From Prorocentrum cordatum (lineage: Eukaryota; Sar; Dinophyceae; Prorocentrales; Prorocentraceae), in contig CAUYUJ010018621.1 in the NCBI GenBank assembly GCA_963575745.1, forward strand, positions 135,882 through 199,881: a DNA stretch of 64,000 nucleotides, in the 5' to 3' direction. This document shows positions 11,267-21,572 of the stretch, piece by piece. The notes under the pieces are model-generated. The model worked only from the letters and a program-made list of their open reading frames with translations, was not told the DNA's origin and did no database searches. Positions within the stretch are counted from its first letter, which is position 1. Each line of letters opens with the position of its first letter. Both the position numbers and the translations under genes were made by a program.

Positions 11267-12885
11267 TCATATTTGATAGGGCGCGACACTACCCCTGCAG
11301 ATGCGCCCGCCTCTCCGCGCGCGTCGGCTGGCCACGTCGGCGCGCCGACGCGTCCTTCCGAAGCTTCTTGCTCCGGTTGCGTCGGCGCGTCGCCGCCTCC
11401 TCGCGGAGCTTCGCGAGGAGCTCCTGGGAGGCCGCGCGTCGCCGGCCGCGTCGGCGTCGCGCGGCAGCCAGATGCGCGCGGCGCCGGGCGCGCCGGCCGC
11501 GCCGCAAGCGACCTCGTCCAGCACGCGCTCGGCGCCTTCGCTGCCGCGCTCGCGGGCCGCGCGCAGCGGCGCGCGGAGCAGCTCCCTTTGCCAGAGCGCG
11601 CTGTTCTCGTACTGCGCCCGCGGGATGCCCGGCGGCAGCAACGCGCGCTGCGCCCGCGGGAAGCCCTGCTGCGCATTCCGGGCCCCCAATGCCTCCAGCG
11701 CCTCCTCGGCGCACCGCCTCGGGCACTGGTCGTCGTCCTCGGCGTGCGCGGCCCAGATGCCACCTGGCACTCCTGGGTGCTCCTCCAGGCGGTCCAGGCA
11801 ATCCTGGAACTTCCCGACTGGGTCCGTGCACGCCGGAACCCCAGCCAAATAGGGCTGCCCATGGCCGTGGAGACCCCCCAAGGCCACCGCCTCCATGCGC
11901 GGCCGCCCGCGCGCCAGGAGCTCCGTGATGCAGTAAGCGCCGGCGGAAAAGCCAAACGCGACGACGGGCCCGCCGTCGGCGAAGCTCTGAACGAAGTCCG
12001 CGAGCAGGTCCACGCTCCCGGGCACTAGATCCCCGAGGAAGCCGTGCGCAGCGTCGTTTCGATCCAGGATCCACAGCCGGTCTCGCGGCCGCAGTGGCGC
12101 GAGGGACCGAAACGGCGGCAGTCCCCAGCTCATCATGGCCTTGAGCTTCCCGGCGAACGGCGCTCTCGCGTCGCCGCCCTCGCCCCCGAGGCCGGCGAGG
12201 TAGAGCAACAGCGGCTCCTCCTCGAGCGGCCCGTTCTCAGGCGGCTGATACCCGCGTCAACCCCGCAACTGGAGGGCGCCGTCCTGGCGGCGAAGTAGCG
12301 CAACTCCTCGCCGGTCGCTGGGCACCGCCAAACGATGGGGCCCTGGAGAAAGCCGGCGGGGCCACTCCACGGCGACGCAGCGCGCAGCAGGTGGGCCGGC
12401 GAAGGGCCGCCTGGGGGTGTCGGCCCGCGCGGCGACGCAGCGCTCGGATCAGGCTGCGCCGCCGCCTGCGGTCCCGCCTCGTCCTCGAGGTCCAGGTCGC
12501 TCGCGCGGGGGCTCGGTGGTGTCGACTCGCCGCCTCCTCCCTCGCCCTGGTGCTGCTCGGCCGGGGCAGAGGGCCCCGCGCTGCCGAGGCCTGCTGCTCG
12601 GCTGGGGCGGGGCCTGCTGCTCGGCTGGGGCGGAAGGCCCCGCGCTGCCGAGGCCGCTCCCCTTCCTTGGCTGGGGCGTGGTCGGGCCCTGCTCTCCACT
12701 CGGCTCAGGCCCCTCTCGGGCTGGCCTTCCCCTGGGGATCGAGACCTCGATGGTGCTGCGAGTGGCGCCCGCAACAGGTGCGGCGGCGGGGGGCCGCCTG
12801 GGGGCCTCGGCCCGCGCTGCGACGCAGCGCGCACTAGGTGCGGCGGCGGGTGCCCGATAGGGGGCACGCTCGCGCGGCGGCGCAT
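11267..12885 (-). pseudogene. alpha/beta-hydrolase-like gene, frame-broken
   Basis: The downstream frame contains an alpha/beta-hydrolase core: strand LLLYLAGLGGEGG, nucleophile elbow GFSAG (Ser within VAFGFSAGAYCITELL) and an acidic turn HAEDDDQCP. No convincing catalytic His follows; where one is expected the frame reads GIPRAQYENSALW. The upstream frame, from ATG 12,885, gives a proline-rich region with three PPP/HLLRAA-type repeats and then IVWRCPATGEELRYFA. The two frames meet near 12,250 and cannot be read through, so there is a frameshift or a tiny unrecognised intron. C-terminal to about 11,450 the frame becomes low-complexity Arg/Ala. A possible decayed spliced leader lies upstream at 12,910-12,924. 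The hydrolase fold is fairly secure; substrate is unknown. Confidence 0.5.
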
Positions 12886-12909
12886 CCGCGCGGCCGCCCA
12901 ACGAAACTG

Positions 12910-12924
12910 CTTGAGCCAAGACCG
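12910..12924 (-). other. possible decayed spliced-leader relic
   Basis: On the minus strand this reads CGGTCTTGGCTCAAG, 12 of 15 matches to the 3' end of the dinoflagellate spliced leader, 25 bp upstream of the ATG at 12,885. A chance match of this size in 64 kb cannot be excluded. Confidence 0.3.
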
Positions 12925-13179
12925 CAACAACACCACTCCACGAGGGCCTCCGAGTGAGTGCCCTTGGAGCTGCCGCGAGGCCCTGGGAAGGATCCCAGAG
13001 GGCTCAATCAGAACCCAGAGATCCCTCCTCGGTCGTCTTGGGGCTCTCTTAGGCTTTCCCTAGGGCCATCGGAGAAGGCCAGGACGGCTCCAGGACAGCT
13101 TCAACAGGGCCGCCGGAGGGACACAATTAGGATCACCCGGGAGGCTTCTGCCAGGTGATCTTGTGGCGGGAGACCGAGA

Positions 13180-13640
13180 GTTATGAGGATGTCTCATGCG
13201 AAAGTGGCCTGAACGGGTCAGCTCTACGCGTCTCGGAAGCCACTGTTTCGAGGATGTCGCAGGCGACAGTGGCCGGACCGCCATGGGGCAGGGCGCCTCC
13301 GAAGTCAGAGGTGCGAGGGCGTCTCAGGCGCAAGTGGCCTGAACACCGCATCTCGGGGAATATCGGGGGTCAGACTACGTGAAGGCAGGGCGCGTCCCAG
13401 GTCAACGCTGCGAGTTTTTGCGTAGGCGGAACTGGCCGACACAATTTGGGGCAGGGAAGAATATCAGAGGTCGGCGTTGCGAGGATGTCTCAGGATGAGG
13501 ATGAGGAAGGTCATGCTGATGATAATGATGGCGATGGCGGCAGCCGCGCGGGAGGCAAAATCTGGCGGGGCAAATTTCGGCGGGAAGCAAGTGCGATGAT
13601 GGCTCAGGCGATGGTGGCCAAATTACTTCAACTCAAAGAA
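13180..13640 (+). repeat. diverged ~65-bp repeat block, copy 2
   Basis: Second copy of the 10.37-10.72 kb block, offset about 2,873 bp. It contains the same GATGATAATGATGGCGATGG and GGAGGCAAAATCTGGCGGG phrases. The two copies flank the hydrolase pseudogene. Confidence 0.65.
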
Positions 13641-13797
13641 TATCGGATCCCAGAATATCGGAGAGATGAGACGTGGACCCGGGGTGGGGGGCCCACGCAG
13701 CCTGGCTATCACACCAAATGCCCGCCGCCATGCCCTGGTTTTCGCACCACATGCGGGCGACGAAATGCCCAGCCAGATTTCGTGTTCGACGAAGTCC

Positions 13798-14489
13798 TCA
13801 TACGTGCCCACGTACCCCCCCGAGTACTCTGAGCGCCCGAGCTGGCATAGTCCAGTCCTTCATCGGCGTAGGCTGGAACTGGTTGTACAGCATGCCCATC
13901 GCGCAACCCATGCTGAGCCCCCCGTTGAGTTCGCCAAGGAATATGACGCGCATGTTGTTGGTCGATGCCATGGTGCACATGTCGACTAGGTCGAGGTTCC
14001 CGCGCCTGCCCATGTAAGCCTGCGGGTCGATTGGTCCCGTAGTCGACACTCGTGCCACAAGAGCGTCGCCGTCCTGTAACGGCTGAAGCTCCCCGTTGGG
14101 TCCCAAACGTGATCTCATTGGCTGATAGCCTGGAATGTGGCCGAGCGTCGCCAGCACCGCCGGCGTGGCTCCTGGTGCGATATGCTCAGACTGCCGACAT
14201 ATGCTGACAACCGCACCTCCAGGAACTTGACCTGCAATCGCTTCGAAGACTAACGTTTCGTAGAAGCGGCACCTCTCCGTGTGAGTTGGTTGTCTGCCCA
14301 AGTACTTAGTCATCAGCTGCTCGAGGTATGCGAAACACTCGACCGGCGGCCACACGCACCCATGGATCAGAAGAGCCGGCTTCTCTTGGACCACATCGAC
14401 GTCGTGCAACTCGAAACTGTTGAGAGGCAATATCGTGGCGCCAAGCTGTCGCAACGCTGGCCCATTATGCTGTTCCAGGAGTTGTAGTC
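13798..14489 (-). CDS. hypothetical protein segment
   Basis: An open frame of ~229 codons has ordinary amino-acid composition, unlike the repeat frames around it. Visible features are a hydrophobic start (GATILPLNSFELHDVDVV), LLIHGCVWPPVECFAYLEQL, and a C-terminal VIFLGELNGGLSMGCAMGM. There is no ATG at its 5' end; the frame is open to a TGA just above 14,487, and a CAG near 14,470 could be a splice acceptor. This may be a terminal exon or a truncated gene. No family was recognised. It lies between repeat block 2 and the GAT/GGA microsatellites. Confidence 0.4.
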
Positions 14490-14939
14490 AAGTCCGACAC
14501 GATCCAATCTACTAGTGCACATGGCCCCGCCCGACTGGTGACGCCAGCTGAGGCTGCCGCGCCGTCGCCCTGCATGGAACCAGGGGCCAACAAATGGCAC
14601 TACGCTGCTCGGGCCCCTGGTGCTGAGGCGGAGGGCGAGGGGCCCCTCACCCCCGTCGTCCCGAGGACGCCCGGCGTCTGGGCCCTCGCCAAAAATGTCC
14701 CGCCAGATTTCGCTTCCCATAATACCCGCCCTCTCGCCGGGGGGGGGGGGCGCGGAGCTGGGACAGGGAAGGCCCTCGCCGTCGCGAGGCAGCCACCAAT
14801 GAATCCACTCCCGCTGCTCCACTGCGCGAGCGTCGCGGTCAGCTCTCGCCGCCCAACTACCACAGCTCCCGCCGCGCAAACGGACTCGGGGTCTGCAGCT
14901 CTCGCCGCAGCTAGGGCTACCACGCAGCTTACGCCACAG

Positions 14940-15840
14940 CAGAAACGGATGGTGATGATGATGATGTTGATGACGTTGATGCTGATGATGATGATGATGA
15001 TGATGTTTTTGATGATGATGATGATGTTGATGATGGTGATGCCGACGATGGTGATCTTGAAGATGATGGTGATGCTGATGATGGTGATCTTAAAGATGAG
15101 GACGACGACGATGATGATGCTGATGATGACAATAAGGAGGAGGAGGAGGAGGAGGAGGAGGAGGAGGAAAAGGATGAGGAGCAGCAGGATGAGGAGGAGG
15201 AGGAGCAGCAGGAAGGGGGAAGGGGGGGGAGTGAGGCAGGGAATGAGGAGTAGGAGAAGGAGGGGAGGACGGGGAGGAGGAGGAGGAGGAGGAGGAGGCA
15301 GGGGGGAGGGGAGGGAGGGGGAGGAGGAGAGGAGGAGGAGGGGAGGACGGGGAATGAGAGATGAGGAGAGGAGGAGGGGGAGGAGGAGGGGGGGGAGGAG
15401 GAAGGGAGATGACGATGTGAGGAGGAGGAGGAGGAGGAGGGAAATGATCGAGGAGGAGGGGGAAGGGACTTATAGAGGAGGGGGAGGGAGGGAGGGGGAG
15501 GAGGAGGAGTGAGGACGGGGATGAGGAGGAGGAGGAGGAGGAGGAGGGGAGGGAGGGAGGGGGAGGAGGATGAGAGAGGGAGGGGGAGGAGGAGGATGGG
15601 ATGATGATTGAGGAGGAAGGCGGAGAAATGAGGAGGAGGGGGGAAGTAGTATAGAGAGGGGGAGGAGGGAGGGGGGAGGAGGAGGAGGACGGGATGAGGA
15701 TGAGAGGAGGAGAGTTACTGTGAGCAGGAGGGGGAGGAGTAGGGGGATTATGATGAGGAGGAGGAGGAAATGAGGAGGAGGAGGAGGTGGGAAGGGAGAT
15801 TAGCAGTGAGGCGGATGAGGAGGGAGAAGGGGGGGGAACA
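14940..15840. repeat. (GAT)n then GGA-rich polypurine tract
   Basis: GATGATGAT/TGATGATG trinucleotides (14,948-15,135) change into ~700 bp of GGA/GAG/GGGA purine sequence. Met/Asp/Arg/Glu-rich frames here are not genes. Confidence 0.8.
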
Positions 15841-15949
15841 AGCTAGGTGCGCTCGACGTCCTACCCCTCCCTCCCATCCCTTACCATGGCGCTGATTTTC
15901 TCTATCCGCGGACGCGTGTCGTAGCGGACCTGTGGCGCCGCGCGCGCGT

Positions 15950-16052
15950 GCGTAGTGGGTGGTGGTGCGCGTGCGTGCGTGCGTGCGTGTGTGCGTGGTT
16001 GTCGTGGTGGTGGTGGTGGTGGTGGTGGTGGTGGTGGCGGTGGTGGTGGTGG

Positions 16053-16083
<31 letters not shown>

Positions 16084-16147
16084 GGTGGTGTTGGTGCTGG
16101 TGCTGGTGGTGGTGGTGGTTGTGGTGGTGGTGGTGGTGGTGGTGGCA
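15950..16147. repeat. GTGCGT and (GGT)n microsatellite
   Basis: A short GTGCGTGC tract is followed by ~130 bp of almost pure GGT repeats (about 16,000-16,145). Confidence 0.85.
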
Positions 16148-16620
16148 GCGGGAACAACATTCTGAAGGACCTGAAAGACTCGGATTTTCAAAAACATAGA
16201 TGAAAACCAAACTCCCGGGAATCCTGTGCGGAAAAGGACGCCGCCCAAAAGGGGGGGGGGGGCTTTCTGCGGCCCCAAAAATCAACGAATCGACACCGGA
16301 TGTGTAATCACCTCCAATGTTTTTGCCGGGGCTCATTTTCTAGATTTGGGGCTTCTTAAAAAGGATCGAAAACGTCGGCGCTGCAGCGGGAGCACGTTGT
16401 GGAACAACGAGACGCGCAGAAATTGGGCCAGCGCTGCAGCGGGAGCACGATTCGGAACGAGCGGGAGCGCGGAAATGAGGCCAGCGCTGCAGCGGGAACA
16501 CGACTCGGAAGGAGCGGGAGCCCGACAATTAGGCCAGCGCCTCAGCGAGAGCAGCATTTTAGAAAAAACACCAGCGAAAACCCAACTCCGGGGAATCCTG
16601 TGTGTAAAAAAACAGTACGC
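16148..16620. repeat. 53-bp minisatellite (4 copies) with repeated flanks
   Basis: Four units of ~53 bp start near 16,377, 16,430, 16,483 and 16,536, each opening with CCAGCGCTGCAGCGGGAGCA. A flank containing AAACTCCCGGGAATCCTGTG occurs on both sides (about 16,208 and 16,580). Confidence 0.7.
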
Positions 16621-16679
16621 AGGGGGGGTGCCGAATATCTTCCGGACGCCATCAGGGGAAGTGGGAGAGTAGTATTCAT

Positions 16680-17245
16680 ATTGTGTAATTGTCAAGGGAG
16701 GGGAACAAGGGAGGGGAATGGGGGACGGATGTGAGAGCGTGGGCAGGAGGGGAAGAGGGAGGGAGGACGAGCTCCCCAGGAATGGTGGTCAGCTGGAACG
16801 CCGAGAAGGGGCTCACGGGGGCCGCGGCCCTGTGCGCGCAGAACCATGGGCGTCGGGGCCAGCGAGGGAGGGAGGGAGGAGAGGGAGGGAGGGGGGATCG
16901 GAACGGAGGAGGGAGGAGGAGGAGGAGGAGGAGGAGGAGGAGGAGGAGGAGGAGGAGGAGGAGGGAGGAGGAGGAGGAGGAGGCGGAGGCGGAGGAGGAC
17001 TAGGAGGAAGAGGAAGGGGAGGCGGAGGAGACTAGGAGGAAGAGGGGGAGGGAGGACTAGGAGAACCATGGGCGTCGGGGCCAGTGAGGGAGGGAGGGAG
17101 GAGAGGGAGGGAGGGAGGGAGGATCGGAACGGAGGAGGGAGGAGGAGGAAGAGGGAGGAGGAGGAGGAGGAGGAGGCGGAGGCGGAGGAGGACTAGGAGG
17201 AAGAGGAAGGGGAGGACTAGGAGGAAGAGGAGAGATAATTTCGAA
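16680..17245. repeat. polypurine tract with internal duplication
   Basis: A GGA-rich tract in which ~220 bp starting AACCATGGGCGTCGGGGCCA (16,842) is repeated at about 17,064. No gene. Confidence 0.7.
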
Positions 17246-17269
17246 GGATTACCCATTGGACAACCACGA

Positions 17270-17625
17270 CAACGCCGGGCCGATAAACCGATCAACCGAT
17301 CAACCGATAAACTGAAACATCCGATATACCGATAAACCGATAAACTGATAAAGCCAAGCTGTGCTGAGATTCGGGCACGCATGCGATGAGTCGGTTTAGT
17401 GGTTGATCGGTTTACCGGCAGATCGACCGATAAACCGATATAATCATATCGGTTGATCGGTCGATCTGCCGATAAACCGATCAACCGAAATAGTTTATCG
17501 GTTGATCGGTTTATCGGTTTTATGTTCGTGTCCTGCGGCTGCAATATATATATATATAACAAATCAATAAATATACGAACGCACACACACACAAGAAAGA
17601 GAGAGAGAGAGAGAGAGAAAAACCA
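17270..17625. repeat. ATCGGTTTATCGG repeat cluster 2 with (TA)n, (CA)n, (GA)n
   Basis: Same interspersed motif as 9,775-10,075, in both orientations, followed by (TA)n at about 17,545, (CA)n at 17,582 and (GA)n at 17,595. The satellite array begins directly after. Confidence 0.7.
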
Positions 17626-18400
17626 ATGAGTTGTGCCCCTTCGGGACTTCTTGGGAGGCCTCTTGGAACCTCTTCGGCCCCCTGGGGAGCTTCCTGCTGG
17701 CCTCTTGGATCCTATTGGGGGCCTCTGGGGGCTTCCTCAGAGCCTCTCTGGATGGAAGACTCGGATTTTCGGTTCGTCTTCACCCTCTTGGGCCCCTCTT
17801 GGGGCCATCTTGGTGCCCTCTCGGGCCGTCTTGGGCGCCTCAGGCACCGTCTTGGGGCCCTCGTCGGCCGTCTTGGGGCCCTGTTGGAGACCTCTTCGGC
17901 TATCTTGGAGCGGTCTTGGAGGCCTCTTGGGCCGTCTTGGAGCGTCGGGATGCCCAAAGGCTGAAACCTCGAAAATCAAATAAAAAAAACCGATGCCAAG
18001 ACAATGATTTGTGCCTCTTGGGGCCTTCGTGGGAGGCCTCTGGGACCTCTTCGGCCCCCTGGGGAGCTGTTTGGAACCTCTTGGGGCCTGCTGAGGGTTT
18101 CTCGGGGCCTCCTAAGAGAATCTCGGGGTGGAAGGCTCTAATTTTCGGTTCGTGTTGCTACCCCTCTTGGCCCCCTCTTGGGGTCGTCTTGGGGCCCTCT
18201 CGGGCCGTCTTGGGCACTTCTGGCGCCGTTTTGGGGCCCTCTTGGGCTGTCGTGTGGCCGCCTTCGAGGCCTCTGGCGCTGTCTTGGAGCGGACATTGGG
18301 GCCTCTTGGGCCGTCTCGGAGTGTCGGGAAAACGAAAAGGCGAGAACTCGACAATCCGAGAAAAAAACAATCGATAATCAATGATGTTTGCCTCCTGGGG
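17626..18400 (+). repeat. CTCTTGGGG satellite array, block 4 (left part)
   Basis: Two units closely matching those at 2,995-3,720, including the CAATGAnTTGTGCCTC start and the GAGCGTCGGG...AAAATC tail (17,937 and about 18,318). It is interrupted at 18,400 by the mRNA retrocopy and resumes at 21,573. Confidence 0.75.
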
Positions 18401-18418
18401 CTCCTCGGGAGGCATCTT
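18401..18418. repeat. target-site duplication of the mRNA retrocopy, left
   Basis: CTCCTCGGGAGGCATCTT, identical to 21,555-21,572. It belongs to the satellite array, and the second copy continues the array sequence on the far side of the insert. Confidence 0.9.
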
Positions 18419-19884
18419 TTTTTTGTGTGCTTGGGTCGCTCCTCAAATCCGACCGCAGGGCCGAAGGCAAAGAGCCTGTCGGAGCTCGCGCGCGTGCCGT
18501 TCGCATCACGAGCCCATCGAGAAAAAATTCTCGCCGCTATCGTAAATCATACCCGCAACCCCGGTCGAGGCATTGTCAGGCCTGAACTGAACAGTTCAAA
18601 CGAAATGCGATCGCGGCTGATTGTGCCACACGGGCATCACAGAGAGGGCGGCGACTGCGTGAAACTGTCCTGAAGGCCGTCTTTGTCAGCGCGAGCCTTT
18701 CCTCGAATCTATCCTATTCTAGTTTAGGACGTGGGGCGGTGCCTGCCACGCCAAAAAACAAAAACACTTAGCCAGCTCGACGAAGGGCGCTCCTCACTCC
18801 TCCGCCACCCACCTCCACACAACCCCCCACCACACCCACCCCACCCGTCCTCCCTGCCAGCGAGCCAAGCTGGAGGGCGGGACGCCGCGACTCCCGAGGC
18901 CTCCCCCGACTCTGGGCGCTGCGCGAGCCCGCGCCCTCCAGCCCATGCCTTCCTGGCCGGAGCTCCCAGCCAGCACATCGCGCCGCCGCGAACGGAGAGC
19001 CCGCTGTCGTCCAGGCTCCCGTAGACGCGCTCGCGCGCTGGCCAGGCCAGGCGCTCTGCGGCTCATTCTCTTGCAACCAACAATTTCATCATCGATCATC
19101 GCGCCTGGCCTGGCGCGGAATCATTCGTCTGGCCCGGCGTCGAAGAGCAATCGCTCGGCAAAGTCCCTCCCCGATCTGCCATCCCACCCTTGGGGTGCCT
19201 AGCCAGGGGCACCCCTCAAGTCTGCAGCCAGCTCTGCCACCGAGGGAGATGCATGCGGCGAAACATCACAGCGAGCTCTCTGCGCCAGGACATCCTCGCA
19301 AGGTGGAGGAGATAAATCTGCCGATCAAATCGTGCAAGCACCGCATGCCCTTCATGACCAAATGGAGAGGTGGAACTTTGCTCTCAAAACATACTGCCTG
19401 GAGGGCCTCCCCGAAGCAGTGACGTAGACACTGGCTCTCGCGACACGCAGGGACGAGGGAGACTCACGGGAGAGGGGGCAAGGACAGCACGAAAGATTTC
19501 CAACCGATGCCGAAACTACACCTACGTCGCTAGCAGGCGCAAAGATCTCGCAAAAGCAGACATAGTCCGAATCCGATGGTGCCCTGCTACTCTAGCACTG
19601 GCTGCTGGAAATACAGCAGCGGCTTGCTTGACATGCAGTAAGGATCAAACAAGCTAGGCTAAGTGGCACAAAATTGCTGCGCCAAAGCAAAAGTTATATG
19701 CACAGCGGATTAGCCAATGCCCAGCATGAGCTCCAAGCCGGGTCGCACCTCACTCGGTCGAGATCGGAAAGTGCAAGTAAGGCCGAGAGGAAGAGTGGAG
19801 AGTAGGGGGAAGAGGGGGAGGAAAAGGGCGAGACGGCAGGAGAAAGAGGTGAGGCAAAGGATGGCAAACGGCATCGAGCCTCTC

Positions 19885-21444
19885 TCACTCCTCACCGGCG
19901 GACTTGTCCACGCATCGGTCCATATGCGATTCGAACACCATATCGATGAACGTGTCTACGCTGATCTGGTGCTCCAGGATAGATTTTGCCGCGTCCTTCA
20001 TCTTGCGCATCGACGGAGAACTTCTGAGTGTCCCGCCCGTGCTGGCACGATCACTGGAGTTCACATCCAAGTGATCAAAGATATTCTTAGCGTTGCGTTT
20101 TGAGATTCTGATTCCCATGGCACTCAAATCTTTTTGCAAAGTACTCTTCGCGATAGTATCTGTCCCGTTCACTTTTGTAAGTTCCTTCTTTGCCCACTCC
20201 TTGGCGCTCGCATGGGAGCCAGCTGCGTATGATTTTGACTCCATTTGGCGACGTATGTGCTCGCAGTCGCTCCAAATCTCGTTGACCTGAGCCATGATAG
20301 AGCTCAATACATCATCGTCGGGATCCACAAACGCCTGGATCGAGGTCAGCTCAAGGAGCGCGAGCGGCCCTAGGAGAAAGAGACCGATGACACACCCAGC
20401 AACGAAGAGACCTTTCCAAAGCAATGCAGTGGACCAGTGAACGTAGTCAATGTTGTAGGACATGTGCATGACGTACATACCCGCGACAAAGCACATCAGT
20501 ACGGCCTCAAGCTGTAAGACCAACGCCAGGATGTTGCTCCAACGTGCCTGTTTCTCGATCAGCTGCTGGGCGGAGCCATGCTCCCCGCCGAGAAGCTTGT
20601 CCTTGACGTCGACGTCCTTACCTGCTTCGTCTGGATCGCCTGCCTTGTCCAAGGTTGAGTACAGCTTGTTGCGAAGCATGCGAATGACAACCCATGTCAC
20701 AAGGATGAGGAGCACGAGGATCCACTCAAGGTCGGCGTACCCGAAGATGTATGTGTTCTCTTCAGTTTTGTGCTGCTGAGACTTGATATAAACCATGGGC
20801 AAGCTGATGAGGCATGTAATGACCCACGTCTTCCAATTGATGTTTATGAGGTTGCAAATCTGATTGGCCAATGACTCGTTGAAATACGGGAGCCACGCGA
20901 AATTATGGTCGTCCAGCTGGTTCAAGGCCATGAATTGCTTCTGCATCTTTTCCGGCATGGGCTTCCAGCCCAGGATGCTCTTGTCGGAGCCTGATACTAC
21001 AAGCGCCTGGACATTCACGCGAAGGCAAGAATAGATCCAACCCAGCAGAATCAGAGAGCATGCTGCGAAAGACACCAGCATATCGCAGAAAGTAAGCTGG
21101 CTCGCTGTGCGCGGGGAGATGTCAGGAACCACATTCATGATGAGGAACAGGCTCATCGCCACGATGCCGAATATCATAAACTCGGTGATGCACCTGTCAA
21201 AAATCATCTTGCTGAGACGATAGTCCTTGACAGCCTCCTCGGTGAAGTACTGCAACCGGTCGATGATGACGCCGTAGAAGACCATGCCAGCGAAGATGCC
21301 CCAGAACTCCCAGTTATCCAAGTCTACGGCTTTCAACTTGAAGATGTTTTCGCCGCCGCCTCCGCCGGCAGAGGCAAGCCAGGGCAACGCGCACGCCACA
21401 ATAGCCACGTGAGCCCGAACGAGCGGGTTAGCGCAGGGAGCCAT
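19885..21444 (-). CDS. seven-TM membrane protein, MLO-like candidate (retrogene)
   Basis: A 519-aa protein from ATG 21,444, intronless. It has a signal peptide (about 1-26, A-rich, ending near ASA). Seven hydrophobic segments follow at about 46-64, 86-105, 121-141, 203-221, 237-256, 304-327 and 338-364. A hydrophilic C-terminal tail (365-519) includes a possible single EF-hand-like region around IFDHLDVNSSDRAS. A signal peptide, seven TMs and an amphipathic helix before a TM (YRLSKMIFDRCITEFMIFG) are reminiscent of MLO proteins, but I see no decisive MLO signature, so this is tentative. The frame has no lesions, so the retrocopy may be young or under selection. Its composition differs clearly from the surrounding satellite. 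Confidence 0.8.
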   Translation of the reverse strand: MAPCANPLVRAHVAIVACALPWLASAGGGGGENIFKLKAVDLDNWEFWGIFAGMVFYGVIIDRLQYFTEEAVKDYRLSKMIFDRCITEFMIFGIVAMSLFLIMNVVPDISPRTASQLTFCDMLVSFAACSLILLGWIYSCLRVNVQALVVSGSDKSILGWKPMPEKMQKQFMALNQLDDHNFAWLPYFNESLANQICNLININWKTWVITCLISLPMVYIKSQQHKTEENTYIFGYADLEWILVLLILVTWVVIRMLRNKLYSTLDKAGDPDEAGKDVDVKDKLLGGEHGSAQQLIEKQARWSNILALVLQLEAVLMCFVAGMYVMHMSYNIDYVHWSTALLWKGLFVAGCVIGLFLLGPLALLELTSIQAFVDPDDDVLSSIMAQVNEIWSDCEHIRRQMESKSYAAGSHASAKEWAKKELTKVNGTDTIAKSTLQKDLSAMGIRISKRNAKNIFDHLDVNSSDRASTGGTLRSSPSMRKMKDAAKSILEHQISVDTFIDMVFESHMDRCVDKSAGEE

Positions 21445-21532
21445 GGCAGCCTGCTCAAATTGGAAGAGAGCCTTTCACCAGAGCGCTAGGCTTTGAGACG
21501 AGCTACGGCCAGAGTGGCTTGAGACACAAGCG
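21445..21532 (-). other. 5' UTR with two older spliced-leader relics
   Basis: Directly after the intact leader, two further 15-nt segments resemble the leader 3' half (CCATTTTGGCTCAAG). CGCTTGTGTCTCAAG matches at 11 of 15 and CCACTCTGGCCGTAG at 10 of 15. Tandem, progressively decayed relics are expected if the gene has passed through mRNA more than once. Confidence 0.5.
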
Positions 21533-21554
21533 CTTGAGCCAAAATGGCTACGGA
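21533..21554 (-). other. dinoflagellate spliced leader, genomic copy
   Basis: The minus strand reads T-CCGTAGCCATTTTGG-CTCAAG, an exact match to the 22-nt leader (first base D = T). It ends the retrocopy and abuts the target-site duplication. Confidence 0.95.
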
Positions 21555-21572
21555 CTCCTCGGGAGGCATCTT
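21555..21572. repeat. target-site duplication of the mRNA retrocopy, right
   Basis: CTCCTCGGGAGGCATCTT, identical to 18,401-18,418. Confidence 0.9.

Larger units (their letters stand above)
18417..21554 (-). mobile_element. retroposed trans-spliced mRNA (complete copy)
   Basis: On the minus strand the insert runs from a full spliced leader (21,554) through 5' UTR, one uninterrupted 519-codon frame and a ~1.46-kb 3' UTR to a short A-run (T8 on plus, 18,417-18,424). It is flanked by an 18-bp perfect target-site duplication. The paralogous unit at 3,729-3,840 carries the same array sequence without the insert, serving as an empty site. This is the recycling of processed cDNA known in dinoflagellates, with both ends preserved. 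Confidence 0.9.
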
